From: Marinoscillum sp964351625 | GTDB lineage: Bacteria; Bacteroidota; Bacteroidia; Cytophagales; Cyclobacteriaceae | Assembly (NCBI GenBank): GCA_964351625.1 | Contig: CAYGOV010000001.1 | Location: 434,001-498,000 of the forward strand | Reading direction: 5' to 3' | DNA: 64,000 nucleotides | Shown: positions 32,256 through 41,907 of the stretch, piece after piece | Position numbering within the stretch: the first letter of the stretch is position 1 | Layout of the letters: every line of letters begins with the position of its first letter | The notes under the pieces: model-generated | The model's database searches: none | What the model saw: only the letters and a program-made list of their open reading frames with translations | Told to the model about the DNA's origin: nothing | Program-made: the position numbers and the translations under genes

Positions 32256-35200
32256 ATGAAAAAAGGACTTTTACATATCGCAAGAGCGGTAACCCTACTG
32301 TTGCTTTCGAGCAACATTTACGCTCAGGCTCCCGAACTCGGGACAGCCAAAGATTTTGTTCTCTACACTTCGGTAGGGGCAATGCAAAACATAGGGACCT
32401 ATCAGTATCTCACATTACTCACTGGTCATGTAGGTACCAATAGTGGTTCGAATACTAATTTCGGAAACGTAAATGGTGTAATGTATGCTGGTGGTCAACA
32501 AACCAGCCAATGTGCAATTGATGTACAGGCGGCATATGATTTTCTAGCTGCTGCTATTCCTGATTCTTCCATCGTGAATCCTGTATTGGGTAATGATTCT
32601 ACGTTTATCGCTGGAACTTACCAATTGCCGGGCGCCACTTCGCTAAACAAGAGCATCATTTTAGATGCACAGGGAAATCCAAATGCAGTGTTCATTTTTA
32701 AAATGCCTGCAGGACCACCTGTATATGCTTTGAGCACAAGTGTAAACGCACAGGTCAAATTAATCAATGGTGCACAGGCATCTAATGTGTTTTGGTATGT
32801 AACTGGTGCCGTAAGTATAGGTGCCAACACCATCATGAAGGGTACGATTATCGCGGGTGGATCTATATCCATGTCGGTTGGCAATGATCTAGAAGGAAGA
32901 GCACTTACTATTAATGGTGAAGTGACCGTCAATAATGGCGACATAGGCTTAAAAGCATACTTACCTGTAAATATCACTGCTCCATTACCTACAGGTCCTG
33001 CTGCTCCGGTATTTGTGGAATCAAAGCAATATGCGGTTTTCTCAACGATAGGAGATGTTTCTGATGATGGCACCTCGCATGTAGAAGGTAGCGTAGGTAG
33101 CAATACCGCTTTGCCAACAGGATTTAATCCATTATATGTTTCGGGCAATATTGAAGGTATGAACCCTGCTACAGCGGGAGGGGCTGCAGATTTATTGTTG
33201 GTTTATAACTCATTGAGTAACCTTACCGCAGATATTGAATTATTGTCTCCAGCTCAGTTTGGGCACAATTTGGTGCTAACACCTCATTCATATGTCATGA
33301 ATTCGGCAGTTACTTTCACAGATACAGTGGTTTTAAATGCCTCAGGAAATGAGGATGCTGTGTTTATCATTAAAACCTATGGTGCTTTTGCGTCAGGCGT
33401 ACATTCAAAAGTGATTTTGAAAAACGGAACACAAGCCAAAAATGTCTATTGGATGGTAAATGGAGCTGTAAGTATTGGAGATAGTTCAGTTTTTAATGGA
33501 ACGATCATCGCCAATAATGGCGCCATTGACCTACTGAAGGGCTCAAGTATTGATGGCAGAGCGCTTACCACAAATGGTTCTGTTTCTACCACGGGTATGA
33601 AAACTGTATTGCCGATACCTTTGGTTGGTATCAGTCCAGAAAACAAGGTTGTTTGTGATGGTGATTCAGTAGGTTTAGTAGTCTCCGCAATTGGTAAGGG
33701 TTCATATACTTATCAGTGGAGAAGAGGATCTGAAAACTTAATGAACAATGGAAATATTTCAGGTGTCACCAGTGATACGCTAATTATTAAATCCGTAGGT
33801 ATTTCTGATATAGGTTCTGATTACAATGTGTTGGTATTCGATGCGCTTGAGCCTTCTGATACTACAGAAAACACTTCATTGTCTTTTCATCCAGTTCCTA
33901 CCATCGCTAAAGCACCTGTAAGCCAAGCAGTATGTGCAGCAGGCAACTCTGCAAGCTTTTCAGTAGCTGCTACTGGTGACGGTCTTACTTATCAATGGAG
34001 AAAAGGCTCATTAAACTTGACAAACGCTGGTAATATTTCAGGTGCTACATCTGCGATGCTCACTATAAGTGCAGTGGCACAAGCTGATGCTGTATCTGAT
34101 TATAATGTAGTGGTTTCAGAAACATGTGGACGAGCTATTGCTTCTTCAAATGTTTCATTGACTATTAGCAATACCATAATCATCGATACCGAACCTACTG
34201 ATCAAACCGCATGTCAGGGAAGCTCAGTGAGCTTTTCAGTAGTTGCGACAGGGGAGGGCCTAACCTACCAATGGAGAAAAGGGGCTGTTAACTTAAGTAA
34301 CACAGGAAATATCGCTGGGGCGAAATCAGCAATGCTGACCGTCTATGCCATTAATACAGCTGATGTTGCATCAGATTATAACGTTGTTGTTTCTGGTGTA
34401 TGTGAAATGGGGATTGCTTCCGCAAATGCTTCTTTGGCAACAACCCAAAGACCAGCGGCACCAACGGTTACTTTAACACAACCAGGTTGCTCCACTCCAA
34501 GTGGTACGATCACCGTAAGTTCATCAACAACAGGTCTTACTTTTAGTATTGATGGTTCTACTTATACCAATACTTCAGGTGTTTTTTCTTCACTTGATAT
34601 GGGAGTATATGATGTGACAGCAAAGAATACCAATGGTTGTATTTCAACAGTTACCAGTGCAACAATAGAAACCCAATTGGCCAATCCAGCTCCTATAGCT
34701 AGTGTGACTTCTCAGCCAAGCTGTACCGTCGCAACAGGAACAATCACCGTAAGCTCAGCAACAGCAGGACTTACCTTTAGTATTGATGGTATGACTTATA
34801 CCAATACTACTGGTGTATTTACCTCCGTAGCAGCAGGTCCTTATGATGTGACTGCAAAAAATGCTGGTGGATGTATTTCTGCCAAAGCAAGTATTACAGT
34901 GACTGCTCAACCAGCAGCTCCTGCAGCACCTACGGCTAGTGTTACAACACAGCCAAGCTGTACTGTGGCAACAGGAACAATCACCGTAAGCTCAGCAACA
35001 GCAGGACTTACCTTTAGTATTGNNNNNNNNNNNNNNNNNNNNNNNNNNNNNNNNNNNNNNNNNNNNNNNNNNNNNNNNNNNNNNNNNNNNNNNNNNNNNN
35101 NNNNNNNNNNNNNNNNNNNNNNTCCTTATGATGTGACTGCAAAAAATGCTGGTGGATGTATTTCTGCCAAAGCAAGTGTAACAGTGACTGCTCAACCAGC

Positions 35201-36422
35201 AGCTCCTGCAGCACCAACAGCTAGTGTTACAACACAGCCAAGCTGTACCGTTGCAACAGGAACAATCACCGTAAGCTCAGCAACTACAGGCCTTACTTTT
35301 AGTATAGACGGTATGACTTATACCAACACCACTGGTGTATTTAACTCCGTAGCAGCAGGTCCTTATGATGTGACTGCTAAAAATGCTGGTGGATGTGTTT
35401 CGGCTAAAGCAAGTGTAACTGTGACTGCTCAACCAGCAGTACCTGCAGCACCGACAGCTAGTGTGACTGTACAACCAAGCTGTACGGTATCAACAGGAAC
35501 AATCACTGTGAGCTCAGCTATAGCAGGACTTACTTTTAGCATTGATGGTACGACTTATACCAACACCACGGGTGTATTTGCTTCATTGGCCGTTGGTCCT
35601 TATGATGTGACTTCAAAAAATGCTGACGGATGTATTTCAGCCAAAACAAGTGTTACAGTCAATGCTCAACCAGCAGCTCCTGCAGCACCTAAGGCTAGTG
35701 TTACTGTACAGCCAAGTTGTATGGTAGCAACGGGAACAATCACTGTAAGTTCAGCAGTCACAGGTCTTATTTTCAGTATCGATGGTACGACTTATACAAA
35801 TACAACAGGCGTATTTGCCACTGTCGTAGCAGGATCTTATGATGTTACTGCTAAAAATGTTGATGGATGTATTTCTGCTAAAACGAGTGTCATTGTGACT
35901 GCCCAACCAACTGCTCCTGCAGCGCCAACCGCTAGTGTTACTTCACAGCCAACATGTGCTGGGCCAACAGGAATAATCACAATATTATCAACCAAAACTG
36001 GTCTTTCCTTTAGCATTGATGGTTCTACTTACACCAATACGACTGGTGTATTTACCGCATTGGCAGCAGGAAGCTATGATGTGACAGCAAAAAGTGCTAG
36101 TGGATGTATTTCTGCCAAAACGAGTGTTACATTGGATGAATGTGTTCTAGGGGTTAGTCTTTTTAGTGAGGCAAACGAAAACCAAGTCTTGGTTTACCCA
36201 AATCCATTTATTAATTCGATTAACATCCAATTGGCTGATGATTTGGAGATTAGCAATTGCTTCTTAAAACTATACGATGTGAGTGGTAATGAACTAATTA
36301 ATAAGAACATTAGGAATCATTCAACTACATTGGAAACAAGCAAACTGCGTTCTGGTGTTTATTACTTCAACGTGACCAACAATGGTCAATCCATTCAGTC
36401 AGGTAAACTGATTTCAAAATAA
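32256..36422 (+). CDS. Secreted repeat adhesin with two DUF3494 ice-binding domains, T9SS cargo
   Basis: About 1388 aa from the ATG at 32256 (signal peptide MKKGLLHIARAVTLLLLSSN, cleaved after Y-A-Q). Order: two DUF3494 domains (about 15-240 and 250-465, each with 'NVFWYVTGAVSIG' or 'NVYWMVNGAVSIG' and G-T-I-I-A), three Ig-like repeats with 'YQWRKGS' and 'SDYNVVVS' (about 470-755), then about seven ~79-residue SprB-like repeats ('TFSIDGMTYTNTTGVF', 'YDVTAKNAGGCISAK'). A T9SS type-A sorting tail follows ('VYPNPFINSINI', 'LRSGVYYFNV'). DUF3494 proteins bind ice or surfaces. The 100-N gap lies in repeat three, so the true repeat number is unknown. Confidence 0.92.
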   Translation: MKKGLLHIARAVTLLLLSSNIYAQAPELGTAKDFVLYTSVGAMQNIGTYQYLTLLTGHVGTNSGSNTNFGNVNGVMYAGGQQTSQCAIDVQAAYDFLAAAIPDSSIVNPVLGNDSTFIAGTYQLPGATSLNKSIILDAQGNPNAVFIFKMPAGPPVYALSTSVNAQVKLINGAQASNVFWYVTGAVSIGANTIMKGTIIAGGSISMSVGNDLEGRALTINGEVTVNNGDIGLKAYLPVNITAPLPTGPAAPVFVESKQYAVFSTIGDVSDDGTSHVEGSVGSNTALPTGFNPLYVSGNIEGMNPATAGGAADLLLVYNSLSNLTADIELLSPAQFGHNLVLTPHSYVMNSAVTFTDTVVLNASGNEDAVFIIKTYGAFASGVHSKVILKNGTQAKNVYWMVNGAVSIGDSSVFNGTIIANNGAIDLLKGSSIDGRALTTNGSVSTTGMKTVLPIPLVGISPENKVVCDGDSVGLVVSAIGKGSYTYQWRRGSENLMNNGNISGVTSDTLIIKSVGISDIGSDYNVLVFDALEPSDTTENTSLSFHPVPTIAKAPVSQAVCAAGNSASFSVAATGDGLTYQWRKGSLNLTNAGNISGATSAMLTISAVAQADAVSDYNVVVSETCGRAIASSNVSLTISNTIIIDTEPTDQTACQGSSVSFSVVATGEGLTYQWRKGAVNLSNTGNIAGAKSAMLTVYAINTADVASDYNVVVSGVCEMGIASANASLATTQRPAAPTVTLTQPGCSTPSGTITVSSSTTGLTFSIDGSTYTNTSGVFSSLDMGVYDVTAKNTNGCISTVTSATIETQLANPAPIASVTSQPSCTVATGTITVSSATAGLTFSIDGMTYTNTTGVFTSVAAGPYDVTAKNAGGCISAKASITVTAQPAAPAAPTASVTTQPSCTVATGTITVSSATAGLTFSIXXXXXXXXXXXXXXXXXXXXXXXXXXXXXXXXXXPYDVTAKNAGGCISAKASVTVTAQPAAPAAPTASVTTQPSCTVATGTITVSSATTGLTFSIDGMTYTNTTGVFNSVAAGPYDVTAKNAGGCVSAKASVTVTAQPAVPAAPTASVTVQPSCTVSTGTITVSSAIAGLTFSIDGTTYTNTTGVFASLAVGPYDVTSKNADGCISAKTSVTVNAQPAAPAAPKASVTVQPSCMVATGTITVSSAVTGLIFSIDGTTYTNTTGVFATVVAGSYDVTAKNVDGCISAKTSVIVTAQPTAPAAPTASVTSQPTCAGPTGIITILSTKTGLSFSIDGSTYTNTTGVFTALAAGSYDVTAKSASGCISAKTSVTLDECVLGVSLFSEANENQVLVYPNPFINSINIQLADDLEISNCFLKLYDVSGNELINKNIRNHSTTLETSKLRSGVYYFNVTNNGQSIQSGKLISK
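34460..36145. repeat. Tandem ~237-240-bp coding repeats
   Basis: Seven visible units inside the adhesin gene, starting at about 34460, 34695, 34930, 35215, 35455, 35690 and 35930. Each encodes Q-P-S/G/T-C at the start and G-C-I-S at the end, which suggests a cysteine pair per unit. The middle units are nearly identical; the outer ones are diverged. Confidence 0.85.
35023..35122. other. Assembly gap (100 N)
   Basis: Exactly 100 unknown bases between TTTAGTATTG and TCCTTATGATG. In complete repeats these words are about 55 bp apart, so the N-run is a nominal size. The real gap is either one partial unit or one or more whole units that the assembler could not resolve. Confidence 0.95.
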
Positions 36423-36439
36423 TCGCATCACAAAAGCGA

Positions 36440-36479
36440 AAGCCCACTATCCTTAATATCTGGATAGTGGGCTTTTTTT
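36440..36479 (+). terminator. Intrinsic terminator of adhesin gene
   Basis: AAGCCCACTATCC (36440-36452), nine-base loop, GGATAGTGGGCTT (36462-36474), then a T run: a 13-bp perfect stem 18 bp after the stop codon. Confidence 0.9.
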
Positions 36480-36491
36480 ATGCGTAGCGTC

Positions 36492-36644
36492 TCACGAAAG
36501 TGATGGAGAGAAGTCCTTCTCTTTGGTGAAATACTCCAGTCCTAAAACCAATAACATGGAACTGATGAATGATGATACCCCAATAGCCAGAAACACGGAA
36601 ACTTCCAGTTTGCTTGAAGCTACGATACAACTCTGTTCGTATTT
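36492..36644 (-). pseudogene. Remnant of a small membrane protein
   Basis: A 50-codon open frame without an upstream start codon encodes a protein-like hydrophobic helix, 'SKLEVSVFLAIGVSSFISSM' then LLVLGLEYFTKEKDF. A stop closes the frame upstream at 36645. Either the 3' end of a decayed gene or a short gene using an internal ATG. Low certainty. Confidence 0.3.
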
Positions 36645-36675
36645 TCATTTTTAGAATTTGCTATATCTTGATTAT

Positions 36676-38556
36676 TCATTCCAGAATTATTTTTTCGTTC
36701 TTAGGGTATTTTACCTCATAGCTTAGGTTTAATTCTTTTTGCTGCTGACTGAGAAGTTCAAGTTCCCAAGTCACTTCGCCCGTCTTCTCATCCAGTTTCC
36801 CATTTGAAAGTTCAACAGATGATACAGTAATGCCACTAATTGCAGCAACAGGAATTTGATCGAACATCGTTAACTTAATGTTCTGCGATTTCTTGTTCCG
36901 GGCAATTATCCTATATCCACGGCTTTCAATCTTGTTACTTCCAATTGTTTTTCGTTTGGAAAAGTCATCCACTTTTTCTCGACCAATTACAATGCCTTTG
37001 TCTCGACCTAAAGAAATGTTAAGGGTGTCATCTAATGACCGAGCATCAAGGATTGAGCGTCCAACATAAGCATCTTCAAAATATAGATTTGCCTCACCTT
37101 CTAGTAGGTGGTACTGATCCCAATTGATAATCCGAGCCATTAGAAAGGCATCTTTGTCTAGCTTTGGAACTGCGTAGTATTCATAGATTGTTTCGATTTC
37201 AAAGCTATTCAAGTCAACTGTGAGCTTTTCACCATTCGTTCTAATCGAATAGGGTTCATCTACTTCAAATTCAACCGTTGTTTGATTTTCTATTGTAGTT
37301 GATGTTACTAAATCAGCTTCTTTTGCTATACTACTATTTCCACGAATACTAATTCCTGCTGCTTTGCCTTGCAATCTGTTAGATGACCCGTATCCAATAA
37401 CTACAACTTCTTCTAAAGACATCATATCAGGTTCAAGCTTTACATTGATATTTTGTGATGTTATTGGCAATTCTTGAGTTTTAAAACCGATAAAAGCAAC
37501 TTTTAAATGTGTTGCACCATTTGGCAGAGTCAAAGAGTAGTTACCATCAATATCGGTTACTGTTCCAATAGTTGTGCCTTTGACATGAACATTAGCCCCT
37601 GGAAGAGGTTGGTTATCTTCATCAAGAATTTTACCTGACACGTTTCGCACTGAATTCGAAGTAACTCCATAGGTAGACCTATTCAGGATTGTATTCCGAG
37701 CATAATTTAAATACCAAGTTTCGAGCTCTGGTGCAACCCCACTTTGATTAGGGTTTCCGTTTGATAGTTTTAGTTTGACATTTTCCCAATCAACGCCAGT
37801 ATTCTGATAAATATCTGCTTTGTATTTAAGCTCCAATGGTCGATCCACGCTGGCAACTCTAACATCATACTTAGGGTACCAACCTGTGTTCTCAACCAAG
37901 TATGTGATTTTGAATACTCCTTTGCTTAAGACACTTGATTCAATCCTTATTTCAATTTCTCCTGTTGGTAATTCATCATTTCCATGAACGCTAGAGATTT
38001 CTTCTTGAATTTGTATTTTCTTCTTATTCAGTTCTTTGATCTTCAGTTTTGTATCAATCTCTTCCGATTTGATAGATGAAAGCTCTCGGTCGTAGAATTC
38101 AATAGCTTGCTTAATTTGCGTTAATGAAGCTCCTGAGGTTTCTCCTCCGAGATTCTTGTTTTCATCAAGTAGACTTTGTTTTTCAGACAGTATTTGCAAC
38201 CTAGATTCCGCTGTAGATATTTTAAACTCTAAGGATTCAATCTCATCATTTAGACTATCGATTTTCTCATCTTTTTTTAGTCTATTGAGGTAATTGAGTT
38301 TGTGATTCACTGACAAAATGGTGAAATCCCCTGTTGCCTTTACCTGAACACTTTTGTCATCAATATGCGGAGAAAGTGATTTAATCCTTAAGATTGATTT
38401 CCCTTCCGGGATTTCAAGTTTACCAGTACGAGTTACTAATCCACTTTGAACGTAAATAGTAACTTCATCAATAGTGGTTTTGAGTTCTCGCTCCGTGAAA
38501 CTCTGAGAGAAAGTTTGATGTGTTAGAAGTAGAGCAAATATTGCAAAGTATTTCAT
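36676..38556 (-). CDS. DUF4139/MuiA-like protein with carboxypeptidase-regulatory insert
   Basis: A 626-aa exported protein (signal peptide MKYFAIFALLLTHQTFSQ). N-terminal DUF4140 domain ('TIDEVTIYVQSGLVTRTGKL'), a coiled coil (about 95-185) and a C-terminal DUF4139 domain ('VFKITYLVENTGWYPKYDVR', 'LSNGNPNQSG', 'YYAVPKLDKDAFLMARI', 'GYRIIARNKKSQNIKL'), the MuiA family layout. Inserted at about 305-410 is a carboxypeptidase-regulatory-like domain ('GKILDEDNQPLPGANVHVKG', 'TVTDIDGNYSLTLPNGA') plus the start of a SusC-type plug ('LEEVVVIGYGS', 'AAGISIRGNSS'). Such inserts normally begin TonB-dependent receptors. Role unknown; periplasmic or surface. Confidence 0.85.
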   Translation of the reverse strand: MKYFAIFALLLTHQTFSQSFTERELKTTIDEVTIYVQSGLVTRTGKLEIPEGKSILRIKSLSPHIDDKSVQVKATGDFTILSVNHKLNYLNRLKKDEKIDSLNDEIESLEFKISTAESRLQILSEKQSLLDENKNLGGETSGASLTQIKQAIEFYDRELSSIKSEEIDTKLKIKELNKKKIQIQEEISSVHGNDELPTGEIEIRIESSVLSKGVFKITYLVENTGWYPKYDVRVASVDRPLELKYKADIYQNTGVDWENVKLKLSNGNPNQSGVAPELETWYLNYARNTILNRSTYGVTSNSVRNVSGKILDEDNQPLPGANVHVKGTTIGTVTDIDGNYSLTLPNGATHLKVAFIGFKTQELPITSQNINVKLEPDMMSLEEVVVIGYGSSNRLQGKAAGISIRGNSSIAKEADLVTSTTIENQTTVEFEVDEPYSIRTNGEKLTVDLNSFEIETIYEYYAVPKLDKDAFLMARIINWDQYHLLEGEANLYFEDAYVGRSILDARSLDDTLNISLGRDKGIVIGREKVDDFSKRKTIGSNKIESRGYRIIARNKKSQNIKLTMFDQIPVAAISGITVSSVELSNGKLDEKTGEVTWELELLSQQQKELNLSYEVKYPKNEKIILE

Positions 38557-38985
38557 AGTGTTTTTATCTCATTAATTTAATGTCTGTTGATCTGTAGCAG
38601 AACTCTTCGCCGTTATTGTGTTATATGTCACATTGAATGAGAATGTTTGGGAAGTTGACGGTGCTTCAATCAGTTTGAGATCAAAGGTAACATCCCTAAC
38701 ACCTTTAGAATTCTCAGTTAAATAAGTTTCCAAGGAAATTACAAGCTGGCTTAAGTGAATCTATCTATTACTGCCATGAATTGCAATCGGTGATGGGGTC
38801 TCATTAGGACATTAGAAGGAAATGAGTTTCAAAAATTCTTTTTGAAGGCTTTGATAAAAGCGCATCTTTTGTTTAATCTTTGACATTTGTCCATTGCTTT
38901 ATCCACAAAACAAAGGTTAGGTGCCATAGTTATTATACCTTGAGCTCAACTTTATTTTGATTGAAAAGAAGATAATCGGTTAATA
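38557..38985. other. Intergenic region between divergent genes
   Basis: About 430 bp. Apart from one ATGAATTGCAATCG motif near 38771, I see no gene or structure. Contains the promoters of both flanking units, not individually identified. Confidence 0.4.
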
Positions 38986-41907
38986 ATGCAAATGAAAATA
39001 TCCTTATATCTAGGAATGTTAATCGTTGGGGTTTCAGTTTTTGGTCAAGCTGATCAGAAAGCCACCAAAGCCAAACTCCCAGATGTTGAAATCACCAAAC
39101 TCATAACCACCTACAAGTCAGAGTCTAAAGGACCTTACCGAGACATTCGCTGGTTTTGCAACGATGGCACCACTGTCGCCCCGCAGGAGCGCTGCCCAGA
39201 GCCAGGCGTTCAGCATGCGCGGTACCGTGATGAAGTCGTAGCACTTGGTGTGAGCAATCATATATATCTAGGTCAGATTCTTTCTACCACTGTCATAGCG
39301 GACTTTTGGGATGAAGAAAATCAAGGCTCACGCATGAAGCAATACCAACTAGAGCAGTTTCTCCGAGCCAATGACAATGGATGGATCAACCGCAGGGCAC
39401 AGTATTACCGAGGGGCGTATCAAATAGAAGACGAAGAAAACTGGGGTATAGGCTACCTGATGTGGACACTTGAGGATCGCAAGCGAGCCGGAGAGTATTT
39501 CTTCTTGATCAGACAAGCTGCCAAAGATATACCTCATGCTGCCGAAAATAATGTGGCTTTGGAGGTTAGGGCTATTTCTAAAGAGCTTTCGGACCAGCTA
39601 CCAAGCTTTATGGATCTGCGAGTAAAGCTGCACGGTCAACCAGATCAGGGAGACATAGATCTAGTCAAAGCATATCAGACCAAAAATTCACAAAAGCTCA
39701 GCAAAGAACAGAATGAGCAGTTTGTTCAGTTAATTGAGCAAATGAACTTGCTTTACAAGCCTGTGGATATCAATGATTTCAAGGTTTATCTGAAGAGACT
39801 TCCAAATAGTTGGCCGCTGAGCAAGACCATGAAAGAGATGATTGATGGCTATCCGTCTGAGCAAGATGCTAGTCGTCGTGCAGCCTTGTTGGCTGCCACA
39901 GCGTGGGGTATTCGCCAAGAGATCACCACTGCTATGAAATCATCAACGCGACTTGCGCTTATTGATGCATCCAATCGCTTGGAGGTCCTCTTGAACAGAG
40001 AAGCTTCAATTTGGAAGCCTACCACTTTAGCAGGTCAGCTGGATAAAATTTACACTTTGACCAAAGCTTCTGCAGGATTTGGATATTTGGAGAAATGGGA
40101 ATGGGAGCAATTGGAAAATCTACTTACTATATCAAACAAACAGCAGCTTACGCTCTTAGAACTCAGTAACTATTCAGACAATGCCCGCAGAAGTGTAGAG
40201 TGGGGAGTAGGTATGATTCGCGCTCATTATCAAAGTGAAGTGAAGCGTTTTGGTGGTTTTGAACCATTGGCCAATGGCTTTATAGACGATCGAGTACGAG
40301 CTTCAGTGCTCTTACAGCTCGGGGGTGCAGTGTCTGTTTTGGGTGATTTCTTTTCAGATCAGGCTGGTTTTGCCAATAATCTCATGGGTATAGCAGGCCA
40401 GAGCGCAGCTCGTGGTTTGAATTCCGGCTATGCTTTAGGAGAGCTAGTTGTTACCAATCAATCCCCTGATGACTTGGAAGTCTCTAGCGACAAAATATAT
40501 GTATTCAATAGACCACCAGCGGACCTGAAACCTGTGGCGGGCATAGCCACCGTCACTGAGGGAAATATGGTTTCTCACGTCCAATTATTGGCACGAAATC
40601 TAGGTATTCCAAATGCGGTACTTTCAGCTGAAAATTTAACCAACCTATTGCCATACGCTGGAAAGCAAGTGTTTTATGCAGTTTCGAATCGGGGTACGGT
40701 GATTATGAAGTCTGCAGATGAGATGGTGCCAATGGAACAGGCGCTTTTTAGCAAAAAGCAACGTAGCGAAGAAAAAATTAGTATTCCGGTAGAGTTGATG
40801 ACTTTGGACAATCCAAAAGTGCTAAATCTCAGAGAAGTAAATGCAGCTAGCTCCGGAAAGGTATGTGGCCCCAAAGCCGCTAACCTCGGCCAACTCAAGC
40901 AAATGTTTCCTGAACAAGTGGTGGAAGGATTGGTGATTCCATTTTCGATATTCAAAGCACATTTTGAGCTACCCATGCCAGAACAAGGGATGAGCTATTG
41001 GGAGTTCTTAAATGCTACTTTCCAGACTGCTGAGGAAATGAAGGTAATGGATAGCACTGATCTAGTAATCGAGCAATTCGTGCTTGGCCAATTAGAGACG
41101 CTACAAGATGCTATCAAGAAAATGCCACTTCAAGAGAGCTTCAAGTCTGAGCTTCAAGCACTTTTCAAAGAAGTGTTTGGTAAAGATCTGGGTACTGTAC
41201 CAGTATTTATCAGGAGTGATACGAATATGGAGGATTTGAAAGACTTCACAGGAGCAGGGCTAAATCTTACCCTCTTCAATGTATTGTCTATGGACAAAAT
41301 CTTCCAAGGTATCAAAGACGTTTGGGCATCTCCCTATACCGAGCGGAGTTATAAATGGAGACAGAAGTATCTACTTAATCCAGAGAATGTCTTTCCTTCA
41401 ATACTGATCATTCCGAGTGTGAATGCTGACTGCTCTGGTGTTTTGATCACAAAGGGCGTGTCCACAGGCAATGCAAAGGACAACACAGTCGCTTTCAATA
41501 GGGGAGTAGGTGGCGCTGTAGAAGGACAATCGAGCGAGACTTGGTTGTTGAAGAGAGATTTGGACAATTTGCTTTTATCACCAGCGCGCGAGCCAGAGTA
41601 TATGAGTATCCCTGCTACAGGAGGAGTGGTCAAGCTACACACCGACTTTGATGAGCGCATACTTACCCCGACGAGACTAGAAGCACTTAGGTCTATGTCC
41701 ATCTCTCTCAATGAGCAATTGGAGACTATCGGATTGAAAGGTCCTTTGGATGTGGAGTTGGGTTTTGTGGGTGATAAAATTTGGCTTTTTCAGGTGAGAC
41801 CTTTTGTGGAAAACAAACGTGCAGCGGCATCCGAATACCTTAGGTCCATCACTCCGAAGTTGGAAGCTGAGAAACTCATACCTTTAGAAATAAACCTTTC
41901 AAAATGA
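38986..41907 (+). CDS. Exported dikinase-like protein (glucan water dikinase/PEP-synthase related)
   Basis: A 973-aa protein with an apparent signal peptide (MKISLYLGMLIVGVSVFGQ from the second ATG at 38992). The N-terminal ~450 residues are helical and unassigned. A swivelling phosphohistidine domain follows (about 455-575) with H531 in 'GNMVSHVQLLARNLGIP', then a C-terminal ATP-grasp domain (about 625-965) with 'GPKAANLGQLKQM', R743-S-D-T-N-M-E-D-L and TGAGLN. His domain before ATP-grasp is the plant glucan-water-dikinase order, the reverse of PEP synthase, and both motifs resemble that enzyme. Its stop overlaps the next gene (ATGA). An ATP-using enzyme outside the cytoplasm is odd; either it is not exported or the fold is reused. 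Confidence 0.78.
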   Translation: MQMKISLYLGMLIVGVSVFGQADQKATKAKLPDVEITKLITTYKSESKGPYRDIRWFCNDGTTVAPQERCPEPGVQHARYRDEVVALGVSNHIYLGQILSTTVIADFWDEENQGSRMKQYQLEQFLRANDNGWINRRAQYYRGAYQIEDEENWGIGYLMWTLEDRKRAGEYFFLIRQAAKDIPHAAENNVALEVRAISKELSDQLPSFMDLRVKLHGQPDQGDIDLVKAYQTKNSQKLSKEQNEQFVQLIEQMNLLYKPVDINDFKVYLKRLPNSWPLSKTMKEMIDGYPSEQDASRRAALLAATAWGIRQEITTAMKSSTRLALIDASNRLEVLLNREASIWKPTTLAGQLDKIYTLTKASAGFGYLEKWEWEQLENLLTISNKQQLTLLELSNYSDNARRSVEWGVGMIRAHYQSEVKRFGGFEPLANGFIDDRVRASVLLQLGGAVSVLGDFFSDQAGFANNLMGIAGQSAARGLNSGYALGELVVTNQSPDDLEVSSDKIYVFNRPPADLKPVAGIATVTEGNMVSHVQLLARNLGIPNAVLSAENLTNLLPYAGKQVFYAVSNRGTVIMKSADEMVPMEQALFSKKQRSEEKISIPVELMTLDNPKVLNLREVNAASSGKVCGPKAANLGQLKQMFPEQVVEGLVIPFSIFKAHFELPMPEQGMSYWEFLNATFQTAEEMKVMDSTDLVIEQFVLGQLETLQDAIKKMPLQESFKSELQALFKEVFGKDLGTVPVFIRSDTNMEDLKDFTGAGLNLTLFNVLSMDKIFQGIKDVWASPYTERSYKWRQKYLLNPENVFPSILIIPSVNADCSGVLITKGVSTGNAKDNTVAFNRGVGGAVEGQSSETWLLKRDLDNLLLSPAREPEYMSIPATGGVVKLHTDFDERILTPTRLEALRSMSISLNEQLETIGLKGPLDVELGFVGDKIWLFQVRPFVENKRAAASEYLRSITPKLEAEKLIPLEINLSK

